Source: Actinomycetota bacterium
Lineage (GTDB): Bacteria; Actinomycetota; Acidimicrobiia; Acidimicrobiales; Microtrichaceae
Length of the DNA stretch: 50,128 bases
Direction of reading: 5' to 3'
Assembly: GCA_009701845.1 (NCBI GenBank)
Contig: WLJI01000003.1
Span: 1-50,128 of the forward strand
Shown: positions 43,524 to 50,128 of the stretch, piece after piece
Layout of the letters: each line of letters begins with the position of its first letter
Position numbering within the stretch: the first letter of the stretch is position 1
Notes under the pieces: model-generated
What the model was told of the DNA's origin: nothing
Seen by the model: only the letters and a program-made list of their open reading frames with translations
The model's database searches: none
Translations under genes and position numbers: made by a program

Positions 43524-44162
43524 ATGCACTCAGAACCTGCACCGACCTCGCTGCGCGCATCTCTGCTCGCTCTCATCTTTCCCCCTCGCTGCGTTCTTTG
43601 TCTGACCCACGGCACCGGGCTCTGCGCCTCGTGCATCACCACCCTGCCTCCTGCACCAGAACTTGCAGCGCCACCAGGGTTCGACGAATGTTGCTCGCTT
43701 CTGAGTTACACGGGGGCCACAAAAGAACTCGTAGCAGCACTCAAGTTCCACAATCACCGTGACGCAGTGGGCATGCTCGGATTCGCAATGTCGCAATTAG
43801 TAGACCCGGCTGAATCCCTGAGTCACCCGCAACGAACTGTGACTTGGGCACCAACCTCTGCAGCCCGACGGAACAAGCGCGGCTTTGATCAAGCAGAACT
43901 TCTTGCACGCGCTGTAGGTGCGTCGCTCGGCCTTCCCTCGGCAAAACTCTTGCGACGCCTGCCTGGAGCACCCCAAACGGGTCACAGCAGGGCAGACCGA
44001 CTCCTTGGTCCACTCTTTCAGGCCCTAGGACCGCTCCCTCAGCGGGTACTCGTTGTTGACGATGTTCGCACCACCGGGGCCACCTTGTGCGCAGCAGCGG
44101 ATGCTCTCATCGAATCGGGTGCCACATCGGTGCATGGACTCACCTTGGCCGTAACGCTGTAA
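43524..44162 (+). CDS. ComF-family phosphoribosyltransferase-like protein
   Basis: A 212-residue protein with the ComF arrangement: an N-terminal zinc-finger-like part (FPPRCVLCLTHGTGLCASC), SYTGATKELVAALKFHNHRD, then RRNKRGFDQAELLARAVG and the PRPP-binding loop VLVVDDVRTTGATLCAA. Homologues are linked to DNA uptake in some bacteria, but the biochemical activity is not settled. ATG at 43524 is preceded by TTG at 43521 in frame. It is divergent from secA (117-base gap). Confidence 0.88.
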   Translation: MHSEPAPTSLRASLLALIFPPRCVLCLTHGTGLCASCITTLPPAPELAAPPGFDECCSLLSYTGATKELVAALKFHNHRDAVGMLGFAMSQLVDPAESLSHPQRTVTWAPTSAARRNKRGFDQAELLARAVGASLGLPSAKLLRRLPGAPQTGHSRADRLLGPLFQALGPLPQRVLVVDDVRTTGATLCAAADALIESGATSVHGLTLAVTL

Positions 44163-44175
44163 CGCTCTACCGGGT

Positions 44176-45024
44176 CTAGTTGCCGGGAAGGTTGGCCCAG
44201 GGATTAGCGCCCGAGAGCATGCGATCCACGCGATCCTGAATCATGCCCTGCCATTCAGGATGTGTGAGCACATAAAAACGGTTCTCTCGCATGGCTTCAA
44301 CCACGAGTGAAGCCACATGCGCTGGCTGCAAACCTTCTGCAATCCAGGTGTTGACCATTTCTTTCATGGCAAGCAGGCCGGCGTCAGTCTCTTCAACCTC
44401 GACAGCACCCACCGGATCCGGGCGATTTCTCTCCGACTCGTTAATTCGGGTTCGCACCCATCCGGGGCACAGCACGCTTACCCCAACCTCGGGGTGAGTC
44501 ATCTGCAACTCCACCGACAGCGTCTCTGACAATGTCACTACCCCATGCTTGGCCACGTTGTACGGGCCCATCCCGGGGTTAGAGGTCAGCCCCGCCATTG
44601 ATGCGGTGTTAACGATATGGCCTCCACCGCTAGCAATGATGAGCGGCGTAAAGGTATGCACACCATGAATGACTCCCCAGAGATCTACGTCAAGAATCCA
44701 ACGCCAAGTCTCTAGGTCGATCTCCCAGGAAAGCCCACCACCAGATACCCCCGCGTTATTGCATGCAACATGCAACGCACCAAAGACATCCATTGCGGCT
44801 GTTCCGATGCGGTCAACGTCGGCTGCTTGTGCCACGTCGGCAGTCACGGCAAACACGTCGGCACCGTGGCTTCGGAGTTCTTCAGCGGCAGCCTCAAGCG
44901 CCGCTGTTTCCACATCAGCAAGAACAATCTTCATACCGACATCTGCAAATGCTACGGCTAGGGCTTTGCCGATACCGCTTGCAGCGCCGGTGACGACAGC
45001 AACCTTGCCCTCAAACTGCTCCAT
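44176..45024 (-). CDS. Short-chain dehydrogenase/reductase
   Basis: A 282-residue SDR from ATG at 45024, which has GAAGGGG 7 to 8 bases upstream. The frame is open to 45069. TGAASGIGKALA, ADVETAALEAAAEEL with an NAD-favouring Asp, NNAGVSGGG, TASMAG and YNVAKHG are present. The C-terminal 60 residues (MKEMVNTWIAEGLQ to NPWANLP) are typical of a subgroup often found near acyl-CoA or steroid genes. The substrate is unknown. It lies 57 bases after ahcY on the same strand. Confidence 0.9.
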   Translation of the reverse strand: MEQFEGKVAVVTGAASGIGKALAVAFADVGMKIVLADVETAALEAAAEELRSHGADVFAVTADVAQAADVDRIGTAAMDVFGALHVACNNAGVSGGGLSWEIDLETWRWILDVDLWGVIHGVHTFTPLIIASGGGHIVNTASMAGLTSNPGMGPYNVAKHGVVTLSETLSVELQMTHPEVGVSVLCPGWVRTRINESERNRPDPVGAVEVEETDAGLLAMKEMVNTWIAEGLQPAHVASLVVEAMRENRFYVLTHPEWQGMIQDRVDRMLSGANPWANLPGN

Positions 45025-45081
45025 TTCGACCCCTTCAATCCATGCACTGCGCGAGCCAAAAGCTCGCACAGTGCATGACTG

Positions 45082-46533
45082 TTAGTACTTGTAGTGACTT
45101 GGCTTGTAAGGACCTTCTACCGGAATACCAAGGTACTCAGACTGCTCAGTGGTCAGCGTAGTCAGCCGCACTCCGAGGGCATCAAGATGGAAGCGGGCAA
45201 CCATCTCGTCGAGCTGCTTGGGAAGAACCCAGACACCAAGCTCGTAATCTGCGGTCTTGGTAAACAGCTCAATCTGAGCGAGCACCTGATTTGAAAAGGA
45301 GCAACTCATCACGAAGCTGGGGTGGCCAGTCGCGCAGCCCAAGTTGAGCAGTCGACCCTCGGCAAGAACGATCACCGAGTGACCATCCGGGAATACAAAC
45401 TCATCAACCTGAGGCTTGATTGTTACCCGCTGAATATCGCTTTGGCGGAAGACACCAGCCATATCGATCTCATTGTCGAAGTGACCGATGTTGCCCACAA
45501 TCGCGTTGTGTTTCATGGAGTTCATGTGCTCGGCAGTAATGATGTCTTTGTTTCCAGTGGTGGTGATGAAGATATCTGCCGTCTCGAGAACGTCTTCAAG
45601 GCGGACCACTTGGTAGCCCTCCATGGCAGCCTGCAAGGCGCAGATCGGATCGATCTCGGTCACCACAACACGAGCACCTTGGCCGCGCAATGACTGTGCG
45701 CAACCCTTGCCAACGTCACCGAAGCCAGCCACCACGCAGGTCTTTCCACCGATCATGACGTCCGTGGCGCGGTTGATTCCGTCTACGAGGGAGTGGCGGC
45801 AGCCATACAAGTTGTCGAACTTCGACTTGGTCGTGGAATCGTTTACGTTGATTGCTGGGAACAACAACTGCCCCGCATCAAACATCTGATAGAGGCGATG
45901 CACACCAGTGGTGGTCTCTTCAGTTACGCCCTTGATCCCTGCACCAATCTTCGTCCAGCGCGATGCATCTTCGGTCAAGGTGCGACGCAATGTGTCAAGT
46001 ACGACCTTCCACTCCTCTGAGTCAGAGTCAGAATCGGCTGGCACCTCGCCGGCAGCTTCATATTCGGTACCTTTGTGAACCAACAACGTGGCGTCGCCGC
46101 CGTCGTCAAGGATCATGTTGGGGCCAGTTGAGCCCTCGGCGTCTGCAGGCCAGTTGAGCACCTGCTCGGTGCACCACCAGTACTCCTCAAGCGTCTCGCC
46201 CTTCCAAGCAAAGACCGGAACGCCTTGGGGGTTGTCAATGGTTCCTTGCGGCCCGAGCACTACTGCGGCTGCAGCTTCATCTTGGGTAGAGAAAATATTG
46301 CAGCTACACCAACGCACCTCTGCGCCCAGAGCGGTCAGTGTCTCGATCAGTACGGCGGTTTGGACCGTCATGTGCAACGATCCCGTGATTCGCGCCCCGG
46401 CAAGCGGCTGCGCATCGGCATACTCGGCCCGGATAGCCATCAGGCCGGGCATCTCAACCTCGGCTAGATCCATCTGCTTGCGGCCCAGCGGGGCCAGTGA
46501 CAGATCTGCAACTTTGAAATCAGTGAAACTCAT
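45082..46533 (-). CDS. ahcY: S-adenosylhomocysteine hydrolase
   Basis: A 483-residue NAD-dependent enzyme splitting S-adenosylhomocysteine into adenosine and homocysteine, which relieves product inhibition of methyltransferases. Visible are [19 protein letters not shown], the substrate segment [14 protein letters not shown], the NAD-binding [35 protein letters not shown] and the C-terminal PSHYKY. A ~40-residue insertion around residues 150-190 ([12 protein letters not shown] region) is typical of the long bacterial form. The start has a strong AGGAGGA site. Confidence 0.97.
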   Translation of the reverse strand: MSFTDFKVADLSLAPLGRKQMDLAEVEMPGLMAIRAEYADAQPLAGARITGSLHMTVQTAVLIETLTALGAEVRWCSCNIFSTQDEAAAAVVLGPQGTIDNPQGVPVFAWKGETLEEYWWCTEQVLNWPADAEGSTGPNMILDDGGDATLLVHKGTEYEAAGEVPADSDSDSEEWKVVLDTLRRTLTEDASRWTKIGAGIKGVTEETTTGVHRLYQMFDAGQLLFPAINVNDSTTKSKFDNLYGCRHSLVDGINRATDVMIGGKTCVVAGFGDVGKGCAQSLRGQGARVVVTEIDPICALQAAMEGYQVVRLEDVLETADIFITTTGNKDIITAEHMNSMKHNAIVGNIGHFDNEIDMAGVFRQSDIQRVTIKPQVDEFVFPDGHSVIVLAEGRLLNLGCATGHPSFVMSCSFSNQVLAQIELFTKTADYELGVWVLPKQLDEMVARFHLDALGVRLTTLTTEQSEYLGIPVEGPYKPSHYKY

Positions 46534-46547
46534 TTTTCTTTCCTCCT

Positions 46548-46581
46548 GCGCGCGTGGTCAATACGGTTGGACCGTGCGCGC
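46548..46581 (-). promoter_or_regulatory. Hairpin adjoining the ahcY ribosome binding site
   Basis: GCGCGC (46548-46553) with GTGGTC next to it pairs with GACC, GT and GCGCGC at 46570-46581. In minus-strand RNA this gives a 6-bp and a 4-bp stem separated by two mismatches. In plus-strand RNA the two mismatches become G-U pairs. The structure directly abuts the AGGAGGA site of ahcY (46541-46547), so it could influence initiation. Confidence 0.35.
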
Positions 46582-46733
46582 TCATCGAAGCGGGTAGATG
46601 CTTGAGGCTGGGGTCGTCTGACTCCGGGTACATGCAGCCAAGGCAAGATGGTGATGCTAGTGCCATTGGTGGCCCCGCACCTACTCTCTCGGCAGTTGAG
46701 CTCTGGGGCCGGCAAGCCCAATCTCCTTACATT

Positions 46734-46778
46734 TTTGGCGCCGGTGAGCCGCTTTGTGCGGAGCTAGCCACGACAAAG
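46734..46778. repeat. Palindromic repeat, copy 3 (decayed)
   Basis: Begins TTTGGCGCCGG and ends ACAAAG like the other copies, with GCGGAGCT where they have CCG(C/T)AGCT, at the same spacing. The right outer arm has lost complementarity, so only a short inner stem (CCGC/GCGG) still pairs. It is best explained as an old copy of the element seen at 87-133 and 47549-47595. Confidence 0.6.
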
Positions 46779-46857
46779 GTCAACTGGGGTCACCGAGAGA
46801 GAGCCCGCTCTCTGCGAAACTAGAGATGACATAACTCAAAACCCATCGGAGAATCCC

Positions 46858-47529
46858 TTGAATCTGAAAAAATCAACCTTGGTTGCGCTCGCCGTAGCAG
46901 CCACCTTGGTCGGAGCAGTTGCCTGCTCTTCAAAAGAGTCAGCTGACTCCACAACTACAACGACAACGACAACGGCCCCGGCAGAGACCACCACAACCGT
47001 TGATCCAGCTGCCGCTGCTGCTGCCCAGGCTGCAGAGACGGTTCGATTTGATAAAGAAGTCCAACAGGACCTCAACGATGTGGGCTGCTACGCAGGATCA
47101 GTAGACGGCAAATTTGGACCTCGCACCGACGCTGCGATTTTGGCCTTCCAATCAGCAGATGGCATCAAGGCTGACGGCCAGTACGGTCCCGCCACGGACG
47201 CCGCTCTGAAGAAGGCTGCAGCAGCAGGCAAGACTGTCTGTGTGGCATCAACAACAACCACTGCGCCCAAGACAACTACAACTGCAGCCTCCGGTGGAAG
47301 CGCCGCTTGCACGGCCGCAGCGCTACTTACTGCTCTGCCTGCAGAGGGTGAAACCATCGGAAGCTACGTCTGCTCGGGTGGTTACGCTGCTGGAACATTG
47401 AGCGATGGAAGCACCAAGTTCATTCTCGAATCCAAGAACGGAAAATGGTACGCCTTCAGTACTGATCCGTGTGGTGGAGCCAGTGCTGGCCTCCCGCCGA
47501 TCATCCTTGAGGACGGCTGCCCAAGCTGA
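46858..47529 (+). CDS. Peptidoglycan-binding-domain lipoprotein
   Basis: A 223-residue exported protein starting at TTG (46858), with GGAGA 6 bases upstream. The signal peptide ends in a lipobox-like VGAVAC (Cys23), followed by a Thr-rich linker encoded by short ACAACG-type repeats. A peptidoglycan-binding domain of the PG_binding_1 type follows (VQQDLNDVGCYAGSVDGKFG, then TDAAILAFQSADGIKADGQYGPATDAAL), a second Thr/Ala linker, and a C-terminal cysteine-containing domain of about 75 residues that I do not recognise. It probably tethers the membrane to the wall. It is flanked by two copies of the palindromic repeat. Confidence 0.85.
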   Translation: MNLKKSTLVALAVAATLVGAVACSSKESADSTTTTTTTTAPAETTTTVDPAAAAAAQAAETVRFDKEVQQDLNDVGCYAGSVDGKFGPRTDAAILAFQSADGIKADGQYGPATDAALKKAAAAGKTVCVASTTTTAPKTTTTAASGGSAACTAAALLTALPAEGETIGSYVCSGGYAAGTLSDGSTKFILESKNGKWYAFSTDPCGGASAGLPPIILEDGCPS

Positions 47530-47548
47530 TCTAGCCCAGGCCTGTCAC

Positions 47549-47595
47549 CTTTGGCGCCGGAAAGCTGCGGAATCCGCAGCTAACCGGCGCCAAAG
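47549..47595 (+). terminator. Palindromic repeat, copy 2, probable terminator
   Basis: CTTTGGCGCCGG (47549-47560) and CCGGCGCCAAAG (47584-47595) pair over 12 bases, then a 2/2 internal loop, then a perfect 8-bp inner stem closed by a 3-base loop. On the plus strand TTTTT starts 4 bases downstream, so it can act as an intrinsic terminator for the lipoprotein gene. It lies between convergent genes. It is the best-preserved copy of the repeat family. Confidence 0.8.
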
Positions 47596-47615
47596 TAGTT
47601 TTTGAGGAGCTGCGA

Positions 47616-48644
47616 TTAGCGCAGGCGGGTTTTGATCTCGTCCAGGATCGGCACTGGCCCGGGGTCGATTCCCTCGATGGCTGCCATGTGCAGCGTAACG
47701 AGGTCGCCAAAGAGCATGAGATCGAAGAGTTGAGCTAGGCGGCCCTCGCCCTCGGCAGCCACGGAGTACACCCCAGCGACGATCTCTTCGCATATTTCTG
47801 AAACCAACTCAAAGCGCCTCTGAACCTGCGGATGCTCAAAATCATGCCGCAACAAGAGCATTGAGAAGACCTGCCGGGTCACATCACCGTGCTGACCCCA
47901 GCCGCAGATCTCATTATGAGTGAGTTCGGGGATACGGTTTGCAAACGAGGCCACTTTGGGGTTTTCGTTGAACTGGCCTTTCCATCGCCAAGCCGCTGTT
48001 TCTCCGAGAGTTCCGCCGCCATACACAATCGGCAGGGTGCGCCCAATGCGCTGCGCCAACTTGAGCGCCTGATTCCCATCAGCAAGTAGCTCATCTCGCC
48101 GGCGAGAAACTTGCGAAATCATTGCATCCACCTGAGCAGATGCGCCTTCAAGCAGACCGAGCCGCTCGAGCACTAACAGTGGTGGGATCGAGACTGCTCC
48201 AATAGCCGCTCGAGGCATCGGGATTGCAGAGTCGAGTCCAATGACCGGCGCACCCCACTCATGCGCTATTCGCTCAAGGTGGCCACCCGCTGCCAGTGCT
48301 ACTAGTCGCGCCCCGACGCCCACAGCTTGATGTACAGCGTCAATCGTCTCTTCTGTCTCGCCCGAGAATGAAATGGCAATGACCAAAGTATCGGGTCCGA
48401 CAAATTCGGGGCACTCATAGTTCTTCGACACCAGAATCGGCACGGGGCAGGTTGCGCCGGCAACAGCGGCGACAACATCACCTGCTAGCCCACTGCCACC
48501 CATGCCCAGAATCAGTACCGAGGAGATTCCCTCCGCTGGCGGTAAACCCGCAACGGATTCTGTTCGAGCAACAGCCTCTGCGCACTGCTCGGGCAACGCG
48601 TAAGCGGCCTGAAACATTCCAAGGCTGTCGACTAGTTCGGTCAT
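47616..48644 (-). CDS. Bifunctional phosphoglucose/phosphomannose isomerase-type protein
   Basis: A 342-residue double-SIS-domain isomerase. The first SIS domain has LILGMGGSGLAGDVVAA and ISFSGETEETIDAV. The second has PIVYGGGTLGETAAWRWKGQFNENPK, and the conserved catalytic region ELTHNEICGWG follows. Family members interconvert glucose-6-phosphate, mannose-6-phosphate and fructose-6-phosphate. In Mycobacterium the homologue lies next to the phosphomannomutase gene, as here, so a role in supplying mannose-1-phosphate for glycans is likely. Confidence 0.9.
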   Translation of the reverse strand: MTELVDSLGMFQAAYALPEQCAEAVARTESVAGLPPAEGISSVLILGMGGSGLAGDVVAAVAGATCPVPILVSKNYECPEFVGPDTLVIAISFSGETEETIDAVHQAVGVGARLVALAAGGHLERIAHEWGAPVIGLDSAIPMPRAAIGAVSIPPLLVLERLGLLEGASAQVDAMISQVSRRRDELLADGNQALKLAQRIGRTLPIVYGGGTLGETAAWRWKGQFNENPKVASFANRIPELTHNEICGWGQHGDVTRQVFSMLLLRHDFEHPQVQRRFELVSEICEEIVAGVYSVAAEGEGRLAQLFDLMLFGDLVTLHMAAIEGIDPGPVPILDEIKTRLR

Positions 48645-48718
48645 AACGACTGCTCCCTCACACCTGAGCTAAGCGGACTCGGATAACAAGCAGGCAGATC
48701 CGCCGCTTCCTCATTCGC

Positions 48719-48967
48719 CTACTCGCTAAAGGTTGGCTGAACACCTTCTGCGTCTGCCTTGGCGGACAGGCGGGCAGCCTCGGCGGAATCTACTGCCGTG
48801 GCTTGATCAATCAGCATGACCGGGATTCCGTCTCGTACGGGATAGGTCTGGTTGAGACGAGGATTGAAGAGAAGCTGTTCATCTGCGAAATACAGCAGCG
48901 GCCCTTTGTCTTGAGGGCAGGCCAGAATCTCTAGCAATCGTGGATCAAGGTTGTCAGCTGTACTCAT
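48719..48967 (-). CDS. Trm112-family small zinc-ribbon-like protein
   Basis: An 82-residue protein. LDPRLLEILACPQDKGPLLYF, FNPRLNQTYPVRDGIPVML match the Trm112/YcaR family, whose eukaryotic members activate methyltransferases. The bacterial role is less clear. Only one cysteine (ACPQDKG) remains, so the zinc site is lost. ATG at 48967 has AAGGAG 6 to 7 bases upstream. It sits between manB and pgi/pmi. Confidence 0.87.
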   Translation of the reverse strand: MSTADNLDPRLLEILACPQDKGPLLYFADEQLLFNPRLNQTYPVRDGIPVMLIDQATAVDSAEAARLSAKADAEGVQPTFSE

Positions 48968-49062
48968 AAGGGCTCCTTGCGCGTTTCATGTGAGTTCGTC
49001 GAATCGAAGCTGTGCGGACCTACCGGCACCGACAGCGCCCGAACAGAGTAGGTGCGGCAGAG

Positions 49063-50128
49063 TCAATCGGCCATTACTTGTTGAACCTCGGCTACACGAG
49101 CGGCGCAAGCTTGAGCATCTGCGGCCTCAAGGTTGAGGCGAAGCAAGGGTTCGGTATTGGATGCCCGAAGGTTAAACCACCAGTCGCCGCAATCAACGGT
49201 GAGGCCATCCATCCGGTCCTGCTGTGCCGATTCGTAGTGCTTCGCCACCCTCTCGATGACCTGTGCAGTGTCTGAGACTTTCGTGTTGATCTCGCCAGAG
49301 TCGCCGTAGCGCTCGAAAGGGGCACGAAGCTCTGACAGGGTCTGACCCGAGACGGAGAGTTGTTCAAGAACAACCATGGCGGCGATGATGCCCGAGTCAG
49401 CCCGAAAATTATCCCGGAAGTAGTAGTGAGCCGAGTGTTCACCACCGAAGACCGCTCCGGTCTCTGCCATCACCTCTTTAATGAAGGAATGCCCGACTCG
49501 GGTGCGGATAGGAGTTCCGCCGTGCTCAAGAACGACTTCTGGAACCGTCTTTGAGCAGATCAAATTGTGAATCACCGTCTCACCTGGATTGCGATCCAAA
49601 ATACCTGCAGCGATGATTGCAGTTGTGGTTGAACCCGACAGGCCCACACCTTTTTCGTCTACCAAGAACACGCGGTCTGCATCGCCATCAAAGGCCAAGC
49701 CAATATCTGCACCGACCTCGAGTACGCGGGCTCGCAAGTCGGCTTGATTCTCTGGCTGGATCGGATCGGCCGGATGGTTCGGGAACGTACCGTCGAGCTC
49801 GCCGTACATGATCTCGACATCGAAAGGCAGAGGCTCAAACACTGCTGGCACGATGAGTCCACCCATACCATTAGCAGTATCTGCGACGATCTTGAGCGGA
49901 GCCAACACTGCCGTATCCACAAAGGAGCGAACGTGATCGGCGAAGGCCGCGAGCAGATCTTGTTGCGACAGCGAACCAGTCGCAGCGTTCGCTGGACCCT
50001 CTCCGCTAAGTACGGCCTCGGCCACCCTGCGAATCTGGCTCAAGCCAGAGTCCTCACCGACCGGGCGCGCACCCGACTTACAGAACTTGATGCCGTTGTA
50101 CTGAGCCGGATTATGCGAGGCAGTAAAC
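49063..50128 (-). CDS. manB: Phosphomannomutase/phosphoglucomutase, N-terminus cut by right edge
   Basis: The frame runs off the window. The last 85 bases, read on the minus strand, give FTASHNPAQYNGIKFCKSG, the phosphoserine loop of the alpha-D-phosphohexomutase family, so the gene extends beyond the edge and TTG at 50043 is not the start. Metal-binding AFDGDADRVFLVD, the sugar-binding GGEHSAHYYFRDN and the phosphate-binding RASNTEPLLRLNLEA are complete. It makes mannose-1-phosphate or glucose-1-phosphate. Equivalent to mycobacterial pmmA by context. Confidence 0.93.
   Translation of the reverse strand, partial: FTASHNPAQYNGIKFCKSGARPVGEDSGLSQIRRVAEAVLSGEGPANAATGSLSQQDLLAAFADHVRSFVDTAVLAPLKIVADTANGMGGLIVPAVFEPLPFDVEIMYGELDGTFPNHPADPIQPENQADLRARVLEVGADIGLAFDGDADRVFLVDEKGVGLSGSTTTAIIAAGILDRNPGETVIHNLICSKTVPEVVLEHGGTPIRTRVGHSFIKEVMAETGAVFGGEHSAHYYFRDNFRADSGIIAAMVVLEQLSVSGQTLSELRAPFERYGDSGEINTKVSDTAQVIERVAKHYESAQQDRMDGLTVDCGDWWFNLRASNTEPLLRLNLEAADAQACAARVAEVQQVMAD

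Larger units (their letters stand above)
46534..46857. other. 324-bp divergent region between ahcY and a lipoprotein gene
   Basis: Holds the ahcY leader, with a hairpin touching its ribosome binding site, a decayed copy of the palindromic repeat (46734-46778), and the promoter and GGAGA site of the lipoprotein gene. A short frame on the minus strand (46530-46721) is not convincing as a gene. I could not match the leader to the SAH riboswitch consensus by eye. Confidence 0.55.

Noticed and set aside
43407-43529. Extended SecA N-terminus
   Set aside because: The extra 41 residues are Arg/Gly/Pro-rich and unlike SecA, and overlap the comF-like start. GTG at 43406 yields the family start.
46530-46721. 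A 63-codon minus-strand frame in the ahcY leader
   Set aside because: Arg-rich composition typical of an out-of-frame GC-rich leader, no clear ribosome binding site, and it overlaps the ahcY start.
46534-46857. SAH riboswitch upstream of ahcY
   Set aside because: I looked for the conserved riboswitch segments on the minus strand and did not see them. A covariance search would be needed to be certain.
1-50128. CRISPR arrays, transposases, integrases, prophage genes or toxin-antitoxin pairs
   Set aside because: I saw no regularly spaced repeats and no protein with motifs of these classes. The tandem repeats found are all short coding repeats or the CTAG block.

Overview
The window looks like a piece of an actinobacterial chromosome, most likely class Acidimicrobiia (Ilumatobacter-like or acIV-type lineages). 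This rests on gene order and protein style, not on a search. Two blocks have the order I know from Mycobacterium. Read on the minus strand, the first is argS-lysA-hom-thrC-(homoserine kinase slot)-rho-rpmE-prfA-prmC-...-wecA-...-atpI-atpB. The second is manB-trm112-pgi/pmi-...-ahcY-...-comF-secA-prfB-ftsE-ftsX. Nothing resembles a prophage, a transposase, a CRISPR array or a plasmid backbone.

Layout. 1-1035: leading edge of an ATP synthase operon (atpZ-like, atpI-like, first codons of a probable atpB). 1213-9246: an accessory block with a branched-chain-amino-acid-type ABC transporter (substrate-binding lipoprotein, fused LivH-LivM permease, LivG, LivF, small membrane protein) and a divergent N-acyl-D-amino-acid deacylase-type amidohydrolase. 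9276-12411: wecA, glyA, rpiB. 12515-15669: second accessory block with a thiolase-like protein, a cyclic-nucleotide-binding protein and a zinc alcohol dehydrogenase. 15656-21126: translation and transcription termination cluster (prmC, prfA, unknown gene, rpmE, rho). 21408-28448: threonine, lysine and arginyl-tRNA genes, with a phosphoglycerate-mutase-like protein where thrB would be. 28606-28677: tRNA-Arg(CCG), divergent from argS. 28719-36983: M23 peptidase lipoprotein, LytR-CpsA-Psr protein, acyl-CoA dehydrogenase and saccharopine-dehydrogenase-like enzyme sharing a palindromic operator, DsbA-like protein, SDR, FrhB-like protein and a Cys-containing lipoprotein. 37414-43529: Flp-type pilin, ftsX, ftsE, prfB, secA. 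43524-50128: comF-like gene, SDR, ahcY, peptidoglycan-binding lipoprotein, pgi/pmi, trm112, and a manB cut by the right edge.

The genes fit a free-living heterotroph: amino-acid-type uptake with an amidohydrolase, fatty-acyl and possibly F420-linked redox enzymes, and envelope maintenance genes beside the housekeeping clusters.

The most unusual non-coding signal is a palindromic repeat of about 47 bp present three times: in frame in the 3' end of the atpI-like gene, as a decayed copy in the ahcY upstream region, and as a near-perfect terminator-like copy near 47.57 kb. A 17-bp hairpin between the transporter's binding-protein and permease genes pairs fully only on the transcribed strand. I did not find a clearly novel multi-gene defence or biosynthetic system.
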